From Pieris napi (taxonomy: Eukaryota > Arthropoda > Insecta > Lepidoptera > Pieridae), in assembly GCF_905475465.1 (NCBI RefSeq), contig NC_062237.1, forward strand, positions 9,906,501 through 9,970,500: 64,000 bases of DNA, read 5' to 3'. The notes under the pieces are model-generated. The model saw only the letters and a list, made by a program, of their open reading frames with translations. It was not told the origin of the DNA and made no database searches. The number at the start of each line of letters is the position of its first letter. Position 1 is the first letter of the stretch. This document shows positions 30,701 through 45,700 of the stretch, one piece after another. The position numbers and the translations under genes are program-made.

Positions 30701-33700
30701 ATTCCGCATTCCGTTCAAATACATTGTGTTAGGGATCGAGGCCACTGCCAGAGTGTCACTTGTTTAATTGTTTTAAAACACTTCTTGCAATTTTTATATT
30801 GATAACTGAACTCATTTCAAATTCAATGTTTGTGAAATAAAATTCTTCACTTAATGCCCTTTAATTGCTAACACTATAAAATATTTTTTTCTGTAAAGTG
30901 CGTCATGTTTTATTACCTAAAATCTCTACTAAATCTACAGTACGCCAAAACTTGATTACATTTTACGCAAATTCTTTATATTTCGTTCGAAACAAGTTCG
31001 TTTTTTATGTCGTAACATACATTGCGTCATACATTAGTTTGTTTATTTGTGAGATGATTTCATCTTATGAGCTTTGACAGCTTTGCAACACTTGTCAGAC
31101 CGGATTAAAGACAAATTCTGTTTCAAAACATGTGTAACTCTTATACAGCTTTGTTATTGAGGCTATAAGTGGAGCAGTGAAAGTAAAAAAACTATTAATT
31201 CTCGATACCTGACATGGTTCAGCGACTGAGCTGATGATTAATCTTTGAATTTGGTATTGTAGAAATGCTTAAAGGTCAATCAAAAATGTATTTGGTTTCA
31301 ACAATTCGCAAGTTACACGTAATCATTTATCGATCTAGATTTAATAATGAACCTAGGCTCTTGATAATTTTTTATTCAAGGGCCAAGGTCAAAAAAATGA
31401 GCTTTTCGAAATTTTCAGCAAAACGGTAAGTTTTATCATAAAAGTACCTCAGACAAAAAGTGTACATCATACAATTATCTATAAAAAATGTATCAATACT
31501 TTTTTTCTTACGAGCCACCGTTTCTGAGATATAACGATTCAAAAAGTTATAAAAGTTGTTCCTTACACGGGAATGATGGGGAACTTCTAGACATTGTTTT
31601 TAATTATGTTTTGAACAATTTCACAGAAATTCAGCTTGTTGGGACTTTATGTAACTTCGAATGTCTAAATTGACCGGGCTATAAAGCTCATTTTTGTTAC
31701 TGATCATTAGTACTAGTTTTTGCAAAGCCACTAAATAAAGTTTTATTTCAGCGTTGTGATCAACTTCTTTAATTTGTCATTATAACTCATCTAAGTTTTG
31801 CAATAGTCCGTCATCATAATATACAATACACCGTGAGAACTCTTTGATACTAGACTTTGTCATAGGTACCCTGTTCATGTTAGGTGTAAAAACATAAGTA
31901 ATTAAGGCACGCCTGACAAATGGTTTGGTCTGTTGGCCAAGAGTTCTTCTATTAAATTGAATGAGACATAACTAAAATGAATTGACTAGAGAAAAAATTA
32001 CGTCACAGTATTACCATAATCGATCATGATCGTAATCTTTCTTATGCAACTTTGTATTAGATATGGTAGAAAGCGGTTAACTTATGTCTAATATTTGGCT
32101 CATACAATTTATGACTCGTTGGAATTCGGCGATGGTGTTAATTTGTATAAATTTTCGCAATTCTAAACTTGAATATTGTATAATGTCTGCGTATTCACGA
32201 AAGAATCAGGACCTCTTTGGTGTGTTCAATTAGATTGTTTTTTAACTTTATTATTTTGATTTTTTTTTTTAATATAACTAAAATGATTTAACTAGTACAT
32301 AATCTCGTATTCGAGTATTTTTTTAAAGGAACATGGTTCATATAACGTTGACGTCAAAACTGCGATTTATGTAGATATGCAAACTATTCCGTGACTCATA
32401 GTATTTGTCATTAGGATGCTAGTGTAACTGATAAATCAGACTCTAAAATGACGTGAAAAAACTGTTTGCAATTACGATTTAAAGAACTTATTTAACTTTT
32501 CTATTATAATTCTTAGATCTAAAACAATTTTTTATTGTTAATTTTTTATTTAATTTAAGTTATTTAATTTTTTATATGCTAAGCCTAGGATATTACGTTA
32601 GAGACGGCCTAATTAATATTAAAAAATTATTATTGTCACTTATTAGCTGTGAACTAGTATTAGATTTTACAATATATGTGCAGACATCGTTCAAGTTCTC
32701 ATAAGATGTTAGATGTGCATTAGACAGATAAGCGAGAAAACATTCCCATCATCAAGAGACTGAACTTGTAATTTTAAGGTCCAAGACCCGTTGTTCGCCG
32801 GTTTGCAAGATCGCGTGGAATGCAGACACCGGTCGTCGAAGGCTAGATGTTCTGCCGCATGCCGCGTACTCTGCATATTACCTATATATTCTTCTATTAT
32901 CTACATTCATAATTCGTTGTCCGTCTTACAAGTCGCAATATCGCATTCAACGGTTTATATGATGCATAGATTGGGATGTGGTGTTGCTTATTAACACCTA
33001 GCGATGTCTGAATTCGTCGGAAAATGTATATTCCAAATATCTCCTTCGAATTAGAGGTAACGCCAGCGGGCTCCAATACGCCCATAAATATCATGAGGAT
33101 ATTTCCGGAGTAGTTGTCCGGCGGGAGACGCCAAGTCTTTTTAGCAAATAATGTCGCTTTTTAGGAATGTTTTATTGACACTCACACACACACCCTGCTG
33201 CCTAGGTTCTCGGCTGCAGATCTGCCTGATCGTGTGCCTGATAGGCTACTGTAGGGGTCCAATAAATAATTAAAAATAATAAACAAAAATCTCCTTGATA
33301 CCGATAAGCTTTAGGTCTTATATACTGTAAAGCATATATTCAAATGTTGATGCAGACAGCAGATATCGTGGTTTAATTTGCCTGGAAAGTTATTTCAATG
33401 CAAAACCAGAGTGCATATGTAGTCTTTGCGTTAATGGGCTTGCGTCTTGAGGACGTTATAATATAGCATTTGCGGAAGATTTTTTTAATCGTTTCCTGTT
33501 TCGTTGGAAATGACATCAATAAAAGGCATTGAAACCTATCAGGGTAAAAGTTCAATGATTTTTCACATGTAGAACGTTGACCCTATTCTAGTTTTTAAAC
33601 ATTTATTCATAGAAATTTACAAAAGGGGTTTTGTACGTGTTTTTATCGTTATAAATGCAGAACTAATAATTCGTTATGTAATTTTATTTTTAGATACATT

Positions 33701-36700
33701 GTAAGATATTCTCGGTAAATAAATTTATCTTATCATTATAAATTTTCTCTAATGATTTATATACCTATATATAATGGTTTAACATTTATGAATATCTTTC
33801 ACACTGTCTTACATAAAACCAAAAGTCCAAATCAAAGAAAATCGTAGCAAAGTCCCTGTAGAAGCTTTTTGACAAATAACTTCTAAAGGTAATCGCAATG
33901 ACGCAGCTCAGTTTTGACGTAGAAAGCCGGCGCCTAAGCTCGATCGATACGCGTGGGAGGCTTCCCCTCTTCCCTGCAATGGGAGGACAAAAGTTTCAAC
34001 TCTGCCATTCATAATTGCGTCATTGATGCTATGAAAAATATATACACTGGTAGAATATAAATTGGTTTGCACTCTGATTTATTATTAGTCAAGTTGACAA
34101 CAATTATTATATTAAGATTATACATTATTTAGTAACAACCTTCGAATAAATACATTTTGTGTTTCCGGAGAAACGTGCAGAATCACGATGTTTTCCGGCA
34201 ATGCACTTACGAGGTCTCTGGCAATGTGAGTGTTTATGGGCAACGGTATCACTTAACATCAGATGAGCCTCCTGCCTGTTACATAAAAAAAAAGTATTTG
34301 ACGCAGTCTTTATTATTTGATACCTTACAAATCGTCATCATCGTAGAACAATGACGGATTTGAAATCCTGAATCCACTTTTTATCGTATTTGGATACTAC
34401 ATTGACTAAATATTACGGTACATTAAAAAAAATCCATGTGATTTAAATTTCAAATTAATCAGTCGGTTAAGTGACAGATTTGATAGACGCTTATTGATTT
34501 TTCTAGAAAAACTGTGTAATTTAATTTTAATATTTTTATTTTGTTTCAAAAGAAACCCTATTTTTTGCTTGTATGCCAATTTTCATAATTACAGAATATG
34601 AATTTAAAAAGTTATGACTAACTAACATGATTATATTATTTTGAAATGGCTGCCCTGTAAAGTTTACTATTTGTCAGATCCGTCCGAACTACGAGGATGT
34701 TAGCATCCTAATATGGACTTTATCTATGATGGCTAGAGTTCTAAGTGTTTGGGAAAGCTAAAATAGGATGAAGGTACCCTTTATATCCACCCTCTCTGAA
34801 GTTGTGATATGTAATCGATATAATGTTTCACTCGAATAACCTGCATGAATGAAAGATGCGTGTTAAAATAAACAAGACAATTACGCAATATTCGAATAAT
34901 GCTTATCTAAACAAACCTTGAATGCATACACTATTATAAACAAACGTAACACACATTTCAGATAGGTTAGGCGGTCGATAAATATGTATATCGGATTTTT
35001 GTTGAAATAATATGATCTGATAATTAAAAGTATGAAAGCCGATCACACAAATAGAAATACAGCTGTTGGGATGGGGATTGGATTATTTATGTTCAACCTT
35101 TATAAAGTAATGATATAAATAAAAAAGTATAACATTATTAGGTTTGCATTACTTGTTCTCTTGTAAACCCAAATCTCTATCCACTTTTAAAATTTGTCAC
35201 CAAACGCATATATATATATATATATTATGTTGTCGCATAATCCCAAATGATATTATATATTTATTTCGTATTCCTACAGCTAACATAAATTATATACAAC
35301 AAAAAACATATAGCCAAAGATGGAATACATAACAAGATAATACATAAAAAAAGGTTCAAATATTTGCGAGAGGAAAAAAATGTATAAAAATTATTTAATC
35401 CGTGATATCTAATTCGGGTGTGCTGTGTGATGGTGTGTATGTGGGGTGTGCTCATTATGCAGGTGATTAAGCTCTATGGATATTCTTAATACTTAAGCAT
35501 ATTCCGCGATAGCTTAAACGTCAAGCTTAAATATTGGTCGTTGTATGTCCGGGCTGCGTGATATAGACATAGACATAACATTTATTACAAACAAAAACAC
35601 ACACACATAAACACACAAAATAACAATACTTAAAGAAAACATATATATATTTGCCTGATATTTCAATGTAGGTACTTCCTAAATGAGAATTAGGCTTAAC
35701 GCATGTAAGGTCCAATAGTTGCAACATAGTCATGGCGTCGTAACTTTTCGGAAACGACTAAGAATTCGAGTAAATATGTAAATTCTTACGTGCTCTTCAT
35801 TGCGATGAAACTAATTACGGCTTGTTCCATTTTAATTCCTTTGTTTTGATGACGCGAGACGTGCTCTATTATGGGCAGTGTCTTTAGGTTTCTTTAAGTA
35901 CCTTACGACAGGTGATCGACGTATTATTGTATGTTTTTCGTAACTAGTTTAACGTATTGGGTTTAACTTTGCAAGCCAAGTGTTAAAGGATCCAAAAATT
36001 AATAATATAAATATAATGAACAGATATTGTTTTTTATTAATACAGTCAAAACCGTTTACGACGACATCGTCTAGAAAAACATACCGGTTATATTGACCAA
36101 AATCAAAGGTCCCGGCTGAATTCCATTGTATTAGGTACTTAATAACAACGTCATCGGCTGTTAGTTGTTACGACTATCGGATTTTACGAATAAATATGAG
36201 TAGTCCCTTCGATGTCGTTATAACAGATTTTGACTGTATGTACGTAATTTATCAAATACGCTACGGAAGGTCTATAAGCATAGATAATAATACAGAGAAA
36301 CATATAACCAAAAATATATTTTCTAACCTGCTAACTCCAGCCGAATTTGTATAGAGATACGTGACAAGTGTGAGTTATTGTCATTCCCATACAATGTTAT
36401 ATTTATTAGCTGGTCACGTCTGCAGATAATTTTGTCTAAGGCCCATTGTAATATAAAAAAACAAATGAATGTTGGTACAGATCCTTCTCTCTGATATCAA
36501 CAAGTAGATTTTCTTAAGCTTTGTATATTGTTTCATTGTTATAATTATTTGTATTTTTGTCGTCTTATTTGTGATTTTCTATATTGTATTGTCTTGGCTT
36601 TCCATGATTCTTTTTCTGTGAAACTGGTGTAGATCCAATACTAGTTTTATATTATAGTCTTGTTGTTTCTATTAAAGTATCTGTTTGTTTCCTGATACAT

Positions 36701-39700
36701 ATTCCAGCCTCGAATTAGAATCCCTTTCACCAAATTGTTTGAATAGCTCCCTGAGTTGTAGAAACTCGACCATTAGACATTGTTTACTTATAAATACGAG
36801 TTGAATATCCATTGCAAATGTTACGCTTACTCTGATTTGCATCATTATGTTTGTTCAGTTAACAAGTAGCTACAGGGTGAAGTAAATACATTGTTTCAAT
36901 ACTATTTAAATTTTTATTGATTTACGTAGATATGCTTCATTGGTGCAATGTCTGCATAGTGGCTAAGTAATTCTCAATCTAGTGGGAAAACCATTGCTTT
37001 TCCTTAGGTTGGCAGCTACTTGCCAATAAATGTAGTGTCGTTGAATGATTAGCGCCATAACTCAGCAAATTATTCTCTATTATAGTTCGACTGAATTTGA
37101 TATGCAATATAATTTTACGCTAGATATTTTTGACGTTTACAGAGGATTTCTGGATGTACAAAACTAGGACACTCTGTATTTATTTTAATGTTTATAGTCG
37201 TGTAATTGTTTTGTTTGTAAGGTGTGTTTGATTAATTCATGTTTATTGGTAATGTCAGTAGTAATTTAAATATAATATATGGAGCATAATGAATCTCTTC
37301 GGAGTAAACTACTTCGAGGCTGGAATATGTATCAGGAGATATGTGAAACCGTTTTATTCAAATATGTTCATAACGAAACATGCTGATAGATTTAATGTAT
37401 GTAAACATGTAAGCACGGATAATCAAACCCAATGTCTCGCATTTTCTAGCAAAACTAAATAATTTTTTGCTATACATATACTTTAAATATACATTTCCAA
37501 TGATTAATCTGTACCAAAACGTCCTATGGTGATCACTGTTGGCCTAGGGGCTTCAGCGTGCCACTCTTATCACTGAGGTCTATGTGCGCATTTAAAACTC
37601 GCTCTTACGAGGGAGGGAAACAGCCTTAGAGTCTAAAAATCGACGGCGTTTGTTAGTCATTAATGGCTGATACTACTTGCCTGTTAGATTAACAAATGAT
37701 TATGAAACAGATACAAAAATCTGAGGCCCAGACCTAAAAAGGTTGTAGCGCCACTGATTATTATTAAAAGGATTTCAATGTCCTAATTACTTTCGCGGTA
37801 CTTTGATAATAAATACACACTGCATTACATTTAACTATGAATCACACTTTTAATGATAAAAAATCGTTTATAACAAAAATTGAGATTAGACCCTTTGCCA
37901 TTTCATTCGTAGAAATGGTTCGTGAAAGTTAATCCCAAGTGAGTTCATACAAAACCACTTTCGCTGCGTAAGTACATTTGCAAAAACTTTAACCATAAGT
38001 TTTTACTATATATTACGTAAGCCGCGTAGCTTTACCAAATTATATTATCTTTTTTATGTGAGTGTCTCTAATTTATAAGAAATTAGTTATTTGGTTAAAA
38101 CGTATTGGTGTTATACATAATGGATATCATATGATGATGTTTGGGTATTTGATAACTCTATAACATTTTGGGCGCTTATAAAATCGCCAAGGTTCGTCAG
38201 AGATTTGGCGTGGTGAACGAAAGCTGGCGCGAGTATTCCTTGCCTGTAGATCTTATACCAAAATTTTAAAGTTTAATAAATTATACCAAAATTATACAAA
38301 CAATATTGTCGTTTTAGCTACTGAAAAATTTACTATTTATTTGCTTCTTTGTTTTTATTTGTTTGTTTGTCGCGTCACTAAGGTGCCTGCTGAAGATAAA
38401 GAAGGTTTCCGAATTCATTACATTTCGTTAAATTATGGAACCTTAGAATCAATTTAATAGCTTTTTGAGGTATAAAACGTTTAGAAATGAGGGCATTAGT
38501 GCGAATGAACTTAATAAAAAAAATACGGAAAGAATAGTTGGATTATCAAACTACATATGCAAGTGGAAACAAAGCTAAGAATAGACAGATTTATTTCTTA
38601 CACAATACTTAAAGAATATCTTTGGCATGACTGCGGTTTGTATGTTTCTTATGTAACGTGACACTGGCTAGGAGATAATCGTGTTCGTACGTTGAACTCA
38701 CTGTTGATATTTAATAAGTGATATAATATGTGAAAAAATTATCAAATGGGGTAATCTAAATGTAATGTAATCGTGGTGTTACGTTTAGCAGTGTTTTATC
38801 CCACCCAGACAGCAGTGTTGGCCTAGTGGCTTCAGGTTGCGACTCATCCGTCTGGTCGTAGGTTCGATCCGGGGCTTTGCACTAATGGACTTTCTATGTG
38901 CGCATTTAACATTCGCTTTAACGGTGGAGGAACATAGTGAGGAAACCGGCTTGGCTTAGCCCCAAAAAGTCGATGGCGTGTGTCAGGGATAAGAGGCTGA
39001 TCACCTACTTGCCTATTACATTGACGAATGATCGTGATACAGATACAGAAATCTGAGGACCTACCTAAAATGGTTGTAGCGCCACTAATTTATTTTATTT
39101 TTATTTTATATCCCACCCAGTCCACACTAGAATGTCGGATGAGCTTTTCGATTGAAGGTTGAACACCTAAAATTTACAAAGGCCCTTGAATATAATAACT
39201 CTCGAGCTTATGAACTTGATTGCAACCCCATATAAAGGTTCAAATTCTTTCTTACATTAAACAAACCTTACATTAAAAAAAAATCAAATGATTACGAAAC
39301 AGATACATAATATAGTCTAAGGCATTTTTAAATTATTGTTAATGGAATAGTAGGTCTGATTAGAGTCGCGTCGTCTTTAAGTTAACATTAACTGCCAGTT
39401 TTCATATTAAAAGCGTAGGAGGAGCAAGAAATGTTGCCACTCGCTTCAATCGCCAAGTGTTTTGCTTTACAAGATGCTTATAAGGTGACCATCATTTGGT
39501 GACGTCCCATATTTAGTAAGTGTCTGAAGAAAAACAGACATTTCAATTGTTGTAAAGCGCCCTACGTTAATATGAGAAAGATATCATCAGTAAGAGATCA
39601 AAATACTGCGATTGAATCAAATTAAGTTACATTAGTTTTCAGGTATTGGTTGCATAAAGAAATAATTCTAAAACTTTCCATAACTGATATAGATTCGCTT

Positions 39701-42700
39701 TTTAAAATTTCACTTGCAGAAAATAAAGTAACTTTATAACTCCCACGCGAACAATAGGGACTCCCGCGCATCTGATTGTCTTCACAATCGATTTAGTTTC
39801 ACTAGACATTGCAAACTTAAAATAGCCGAGAAATTAACATTCTGTCATTGGTTTTATAACTGTTTAATCATTAGCTTTCGTGGCACAAACGTTCAGTTGT
39901 TTTATGAGACCTGATGATTCTGAGTTTCAATCCTAGAAAAATGAGTTTAAATTAAAACGTAAGATTTATATGCAACAAAAAAATATTGGTTGTTTGTAAA
40001 GTAGATTTACGATCGAGATGTTTACGTGATAACGTCTTATTGGTGATATACGTTTTTGGGAAGTAAGGAATTAATGAAGATAACAATTTTTTCAAATTTT
40101 AAATTACATCTATCGTTTTATTCACACTTTTGATGATAAATTTCGGGTGTAAAATGACAAGTTTACTTATTCGACTATGATATACATTTTTCTTCATACA
40201 TTCACGGAATGACTGGCAGCGCTCGAGATGAGACGGGAGATCGGTCCGTCTCTCTCTCGTTATACCTGCGATCGCGCTCGTGAGGTTTTGGTGTGACACA
40301 AGTTTCTGAACATGTCACCCGACTAAAACGATTTTAAAGACGTTATCACGTCAAAATAAGCAGTATTTCCAAACAAATTAGTCCTACAAGAGATGTTTGT
40401 TAACATCAGCATTAATTTTCGGAAGAGTCCATAAGCACCCCTACACGTGCAATAAATTTTGATAGGCAAGAGAAAGATTGATATTTTTCTTACCTAAACA
40501 CATATTTTTCATATACATATAGTGTAGTAGTATATGTATTTAAAACACAGGTACTACTACTAGAAGAAAACGAGTGAATTCACTACCAGATGAAAACTAT
40601 TATTACAAATTCACTTCTACAAGTACACTATGAAAGAGATAGCCCAGTGCTTTGAGACTGTAAGTAGATTGAAGATATAGTACCTACACATTTCCTGAAA
40701 ACTTAAGAAACTCGTGAACGTTAAAAAAGTATAAAATGAATAATATACTAGACGTTTATCAATATCTCTATAATGAATAAACGTTCACAATTTAATTATA
40801 ATTAGTGTAATTACCTTGAATTCTAAGACCTCACTCAAAACTTATACATAATTCATATGGAATAACTCCAATCAAGCTTTTCCTTACAATTTCTATTAGA
40901 AAGTTTGTACTTCGCGTGTACAATTCCAAAGAAAGATTTAGTATCTAATATATGAAGTAATTGTTGTTAGACTCATTAAATCATTTCTCACATCACTTAA
41001 TAATTAACTTTCGGCTGAGCTCTTGACAGGCACGGGACAGGAATTTGGTTAATAGCTTGTAGGTCCTAGACTTACTAATTAAAATATATTTCGTCTGCAC
41101 GTAGAAGTGCCGCCTTCTATGGCTCCTAAGCCTAAATCAATTTAAACAATCGTGAGTTTTCAACATCTTTCGTATGTATAATATATACGTTTTCTCACTA
41201 ACGTGAACATAATCTGAAGGACAAACAACTCCACATAAGTATTGTCTTTTTCACGCGTGTATTTTCAACTTTATATAATAAACACATTTACTCATATTAC
41301 TGGATACGCGATTGATGTACGTGATTAATTTTACAATTTATATCAAACAAACAATGTCCTAACTTTGTTGAGTCTTAAATAATTGAATAAATTTTTTTAT
41401 TATAATCAATGGACTCCACTATTGTACAATATCAGAAGTTCACATAAATGTTACCATAATATGGTATATTAACAACATACTTTATATATATATACATATA
41501 TAAATTACGTGTCACGTTGTTTGTCCGCTATCGACTCCTTAACTACCGAAACCGATATCAATCAAATTTGCACACCGTGTGCAGTTTGATCTAACTTAAA
41601 AGACAGGATGGCTTACATCTTAATTTATACTCGCAATATTATTTTATTGCAAATTATTTGTTTATAATTTGACAGTCACAATTCTAACAGATGGCACTGT
41701 GTTGAAAGTACCAACGTTTCACATAAGCTACAATTTAATGGCATAACCACCAAAAAAGTATGGTACCCATGACTGGTGTTCTCCTACCGTTTCCCTTGAA
41801 TACTTTACTGCTATATAATATAACAAAAACATTACCCACAGCAAAGCTTGGCCGAGTCTGCTAGTATATTATATAAAGTATGTTGATGGCGTTGGTACCA
41901 AATTATTAACGATCTAAATGGCTACTTTAGTTGTACCTTTTTGACCATAGTAAAACTTACAGCTTGTACCAAAAGTATATGTATTGTAAGGGCGTAAGTT
42001 GTTTAAGCATTCGGTAGTTTTTATTGAATAAAAATAATGATTAAAGGTTAGTAGAAACAATTAGTCGGCAGCTGCTAGCCGCTGAAGCTGTACAGGTGCG
42101 TTACGTGACATTGACAAAATGGACGATGACATCAACCTAAGCTTGTTTAATTTATTCTTGATAGTATTTCTAAGTTTCCGTATGCGGAATTGTTTATTTT
42201 GATAATACAGTGATTTGGCGTTATAAATTATTTTAAGCTTAAATGGGAGGAATATTTAAATAAACGTTCAATTCGCTGTTGTCTGTATTCGTATAGCTTT
42301 TGTTTTAAGTTAATTCTCGGCTAGGACAAATTACTTATGTTATTTTCACGCCAAGACTGTTCTAAATTACGATGAAAATTACGAATTTTGGTATTCCTAA
42401 AATGTACCAAATTAGTAAAGAATTAAAAAGCTTAACTGATGCGTTTCCGTATAATAGTTGGGTTAAAAATACGTAATACGTGATGTATTTCATACACAAT
42501 TTGACTTCATAGACATTTATCCTCTATTTCCTCATTTCCTTCTAAAGGCATCTAGTCCATATAAGCGGATATAGCAATGGAAGGACGAAGGAGTTATCTT
42601 TTTAGGAAAACTAGTATACAAAGTAAAGGTCGTACAATCGTTTAAAATTCCTTGTTGTTACAATATCGAAATTCTTAGTAAATAAATTTCACCTGTTGTG

Positions 42701-45700
42701 CTATGCTAGTGATTGCGTAGTTACTTTGATTGTTCTTAGGCGTATTGGTCTTTAAAATTTCTGGAGATTTACTTTATTACTTTTGATAAATGCAATGAGC
42801 ACGAAACAAGCAATACGTGTCGTTTGAATTTAGTTGGTCGAACTGTATCGCGTATTTGCGATTGGAATAGACTGACCTTGACTTGACCAATTGCAATGCA
42901 ACGAAACGGGTTTTTTTGTTTCACATTATCACTACTTTAAAAAGTTATATTTATATTCAAAGTAATTTTACGGACACAAAATGAAATGATCAAAGTTTCT
43001 GCCAACTCACCATTAGACAGTATGTGAGTCGAGTAAAATGTCGCCATATTCTAGAGCTAAGAAGACCGGCAGTAGCTCTAGACAGAAAATGAGTAGATGC
43101 TTCCAATGGGAAGTCACTCCACATGACAGCACCACAGAAAAAATTTGCTCATAGCCTTGGGGCTGATTGCAAATAACCGCAGAGAGAAAAAAAAGTTCAA
43201 AGTTTCTACAGATTAAATATGTGATTTATTTATTTTCAGAAACAAAGCTATCGCCGACTATTTAGGCAGCAATGGATACACGGACGCGCTGGAAGCGTTC
43301 AAGAAGGAAGCGGATATGACGGGCGAAATGGATCGCAAATTTGGTGGTCTCCTCGAGAAGAAATGGACGTCTGTTATCAGGCTACAGAAAAAGGTAGGTT
43401 TGTTAAGGAAAATTATAGATCACACAGCAATTTCAACACACAATTGTATGTGTGGAGAGAGCGTGTATATTCTATTAATCGATTATTTAGTTTTGTATAG
43501 AAGAAACGTTATAATGTTGGGTTTAGATTATTCCATATACAGTTTTAGGTTAAATTAGTTGGAACAGAATCGATTGCAATCTGTGGTTTTAGTAGTTGTA
43601 CCTGCCTGCTAATTGATATACAGTCAAAATCTGTACTGACCACTCATATTTGGTCGTAAAAACCAATAGTCGTAACAGCCGATGTCGTTGTTAGTAAGTA
43701 CCTAATACAATAGAATTCAGCCGGGACCTTTGCTTTGGTCAATATAACCGGTATGTTGTTCTAAACGATGTCGTCGTAAACGGTTTTGACTGTAAATATA
43801 AATTAAATTTTGCGTAGATTGTTCGTATTTAATATTAAACAATCATTTCGTAACACTTAAGTACTATATACCTATACTACAATAATTATAGGGACTATAC
43901 TATCTACTATTTGTTTTCCTAAAGTGTAAATGTAGATCATTTACGTAGTTCTGAAATACGGTGATGCGTAATAGGGTCAAGGATGCGCCTACGTTGTTTT
44001 CACGGCGTTTTCCTCGTAAAAATAACGTTTATTTGTTAATTAGGCAACGGTTCAAATTGAAACGTTAAAATATTTTGTTAACTGTATCATAACGAGCTAA
44101 TGGTTGCAATGTTATACGTGTAGAATTAAAAAACTGGCCTATATTGTACGCTTCTTAGAAAAAAATTGATCGATATCCCATCAGGGGGTAATTAATGGTT
44201 GGGAATTAAGGCGCATGATTGGACTAGAGATGCTTTACATTTACCTTCATAGTAGAATATTATCTGTTACAATAATTTACATCCAATAGCAAGGCAGAGA
44301 AAACTCCGTCGCCTCCATACTATGTGGTAAACTTATAATATAATTACAGTCAAAACCGGTTATAACGACATTGAAGGGACCGTATAGTTGCCGACGTTAT
44401 ATCCGATAGTCGTTATAAGCAATGTCATATACACAAGTACAGTACATATGTATGTACATAGTTATCGATCTAGAATAGATAAGTATGGGTTATAATATGG
44501 CATGTGTTAATATTATAATATGTAAACGAGTCAAAAAAGAAACAAAAATATTTATTACGAAATAATTAGGTACAAAAGTAATCAGTCAGTCTGATTTTTT
44601 GCATTTTACGTTTCATACTCCTCAAGGTATGAGTATCACCAGTATCAAACTGTTGGTTAAAGGCAACAAATTTTATATGCCTAAATATTTAAAATTATAT
44701 TTAAAGATTTAAAATCGTTTGTATTGTTTTGTTTTGCTGAGACAAGAAGCGGTTGGTCGTTATAGCCGATAAATATCGATAAACTTTCGCCGTTGTAAGC
44801 GATATGTCGTTGTATCCGATGTTGTTATAAGCGGTGTCTTTACTGAATAGTTTACTAGGGATTCGGACGGGACCATACAATCTGGTTGTAATAACCGATA
44901 GGTCGTTGTAAACGATGTCGTTATAAACGGTTTTGACTGTAATTAGATTAAACCTAAAATGTTGTTGTACCTTGTTGAATAAATATGTACAATATAAAAA
45001 GTTAGTCATTGTTTCCCATTTTGCGCCCATCCCATTCTTCGAATAAGTAGACAAGTGTACTTTTAAACACATGTTACATATAAATAGGGGTGAGGGTGTG
45101 CGTAAATGGCTTCGTATATCAAAACAATGCACCGCGTTTGCGACCCTCGTTTAGCCTTGAAATGCTTGTAGACGCATCTTATTGATTACAAGAAGGGGTA
45201 TAGCACAAACAACTGTATCTTTTGAGTTAATAAGTCAAACTGTGGTTGCACAACCTATAATAGATTGTCACCTTTTTTGTTGTTTTGAGATTCATTTTCA
45301 TCAGCCTCGCTGTCCACAATGCTCCGTTGAATGTTTTTCTCTATAATAAAAATCTACTGATTAAAAACGTAGTTATTTATTTATTTATTTATTAAGGAAC
45401 ACCAACAGATTACATGTATATATTCTCTAATTAACAATATTGGGTTTTATTCTAGCATGCAATCGAATAATAGGTGTACACAACATTGACTCTAATAAAT
45501 GTTAGCGGACAGAGTTTACTTAAGTATTTGTATCCTTAAACATAAATAAATTGAAACGTGAAAAATATTACATGACTTATGGCTGAGATGACTGAATTTT
45601 CTTCTTAAAACTAGGAAGTGAGTCATAATATACGTCAAGACTATGTCTACAATTACATTAGTTAAAATTCCTAAGCATTCTACTGAGGGGCGCATGTTTA

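Noticed and set aside
31488..31673. 61-codon open frame in Lis-1 intron 1
   Set aside because: No homology, AT-rich codon use as in the flanks, no splice or start context.
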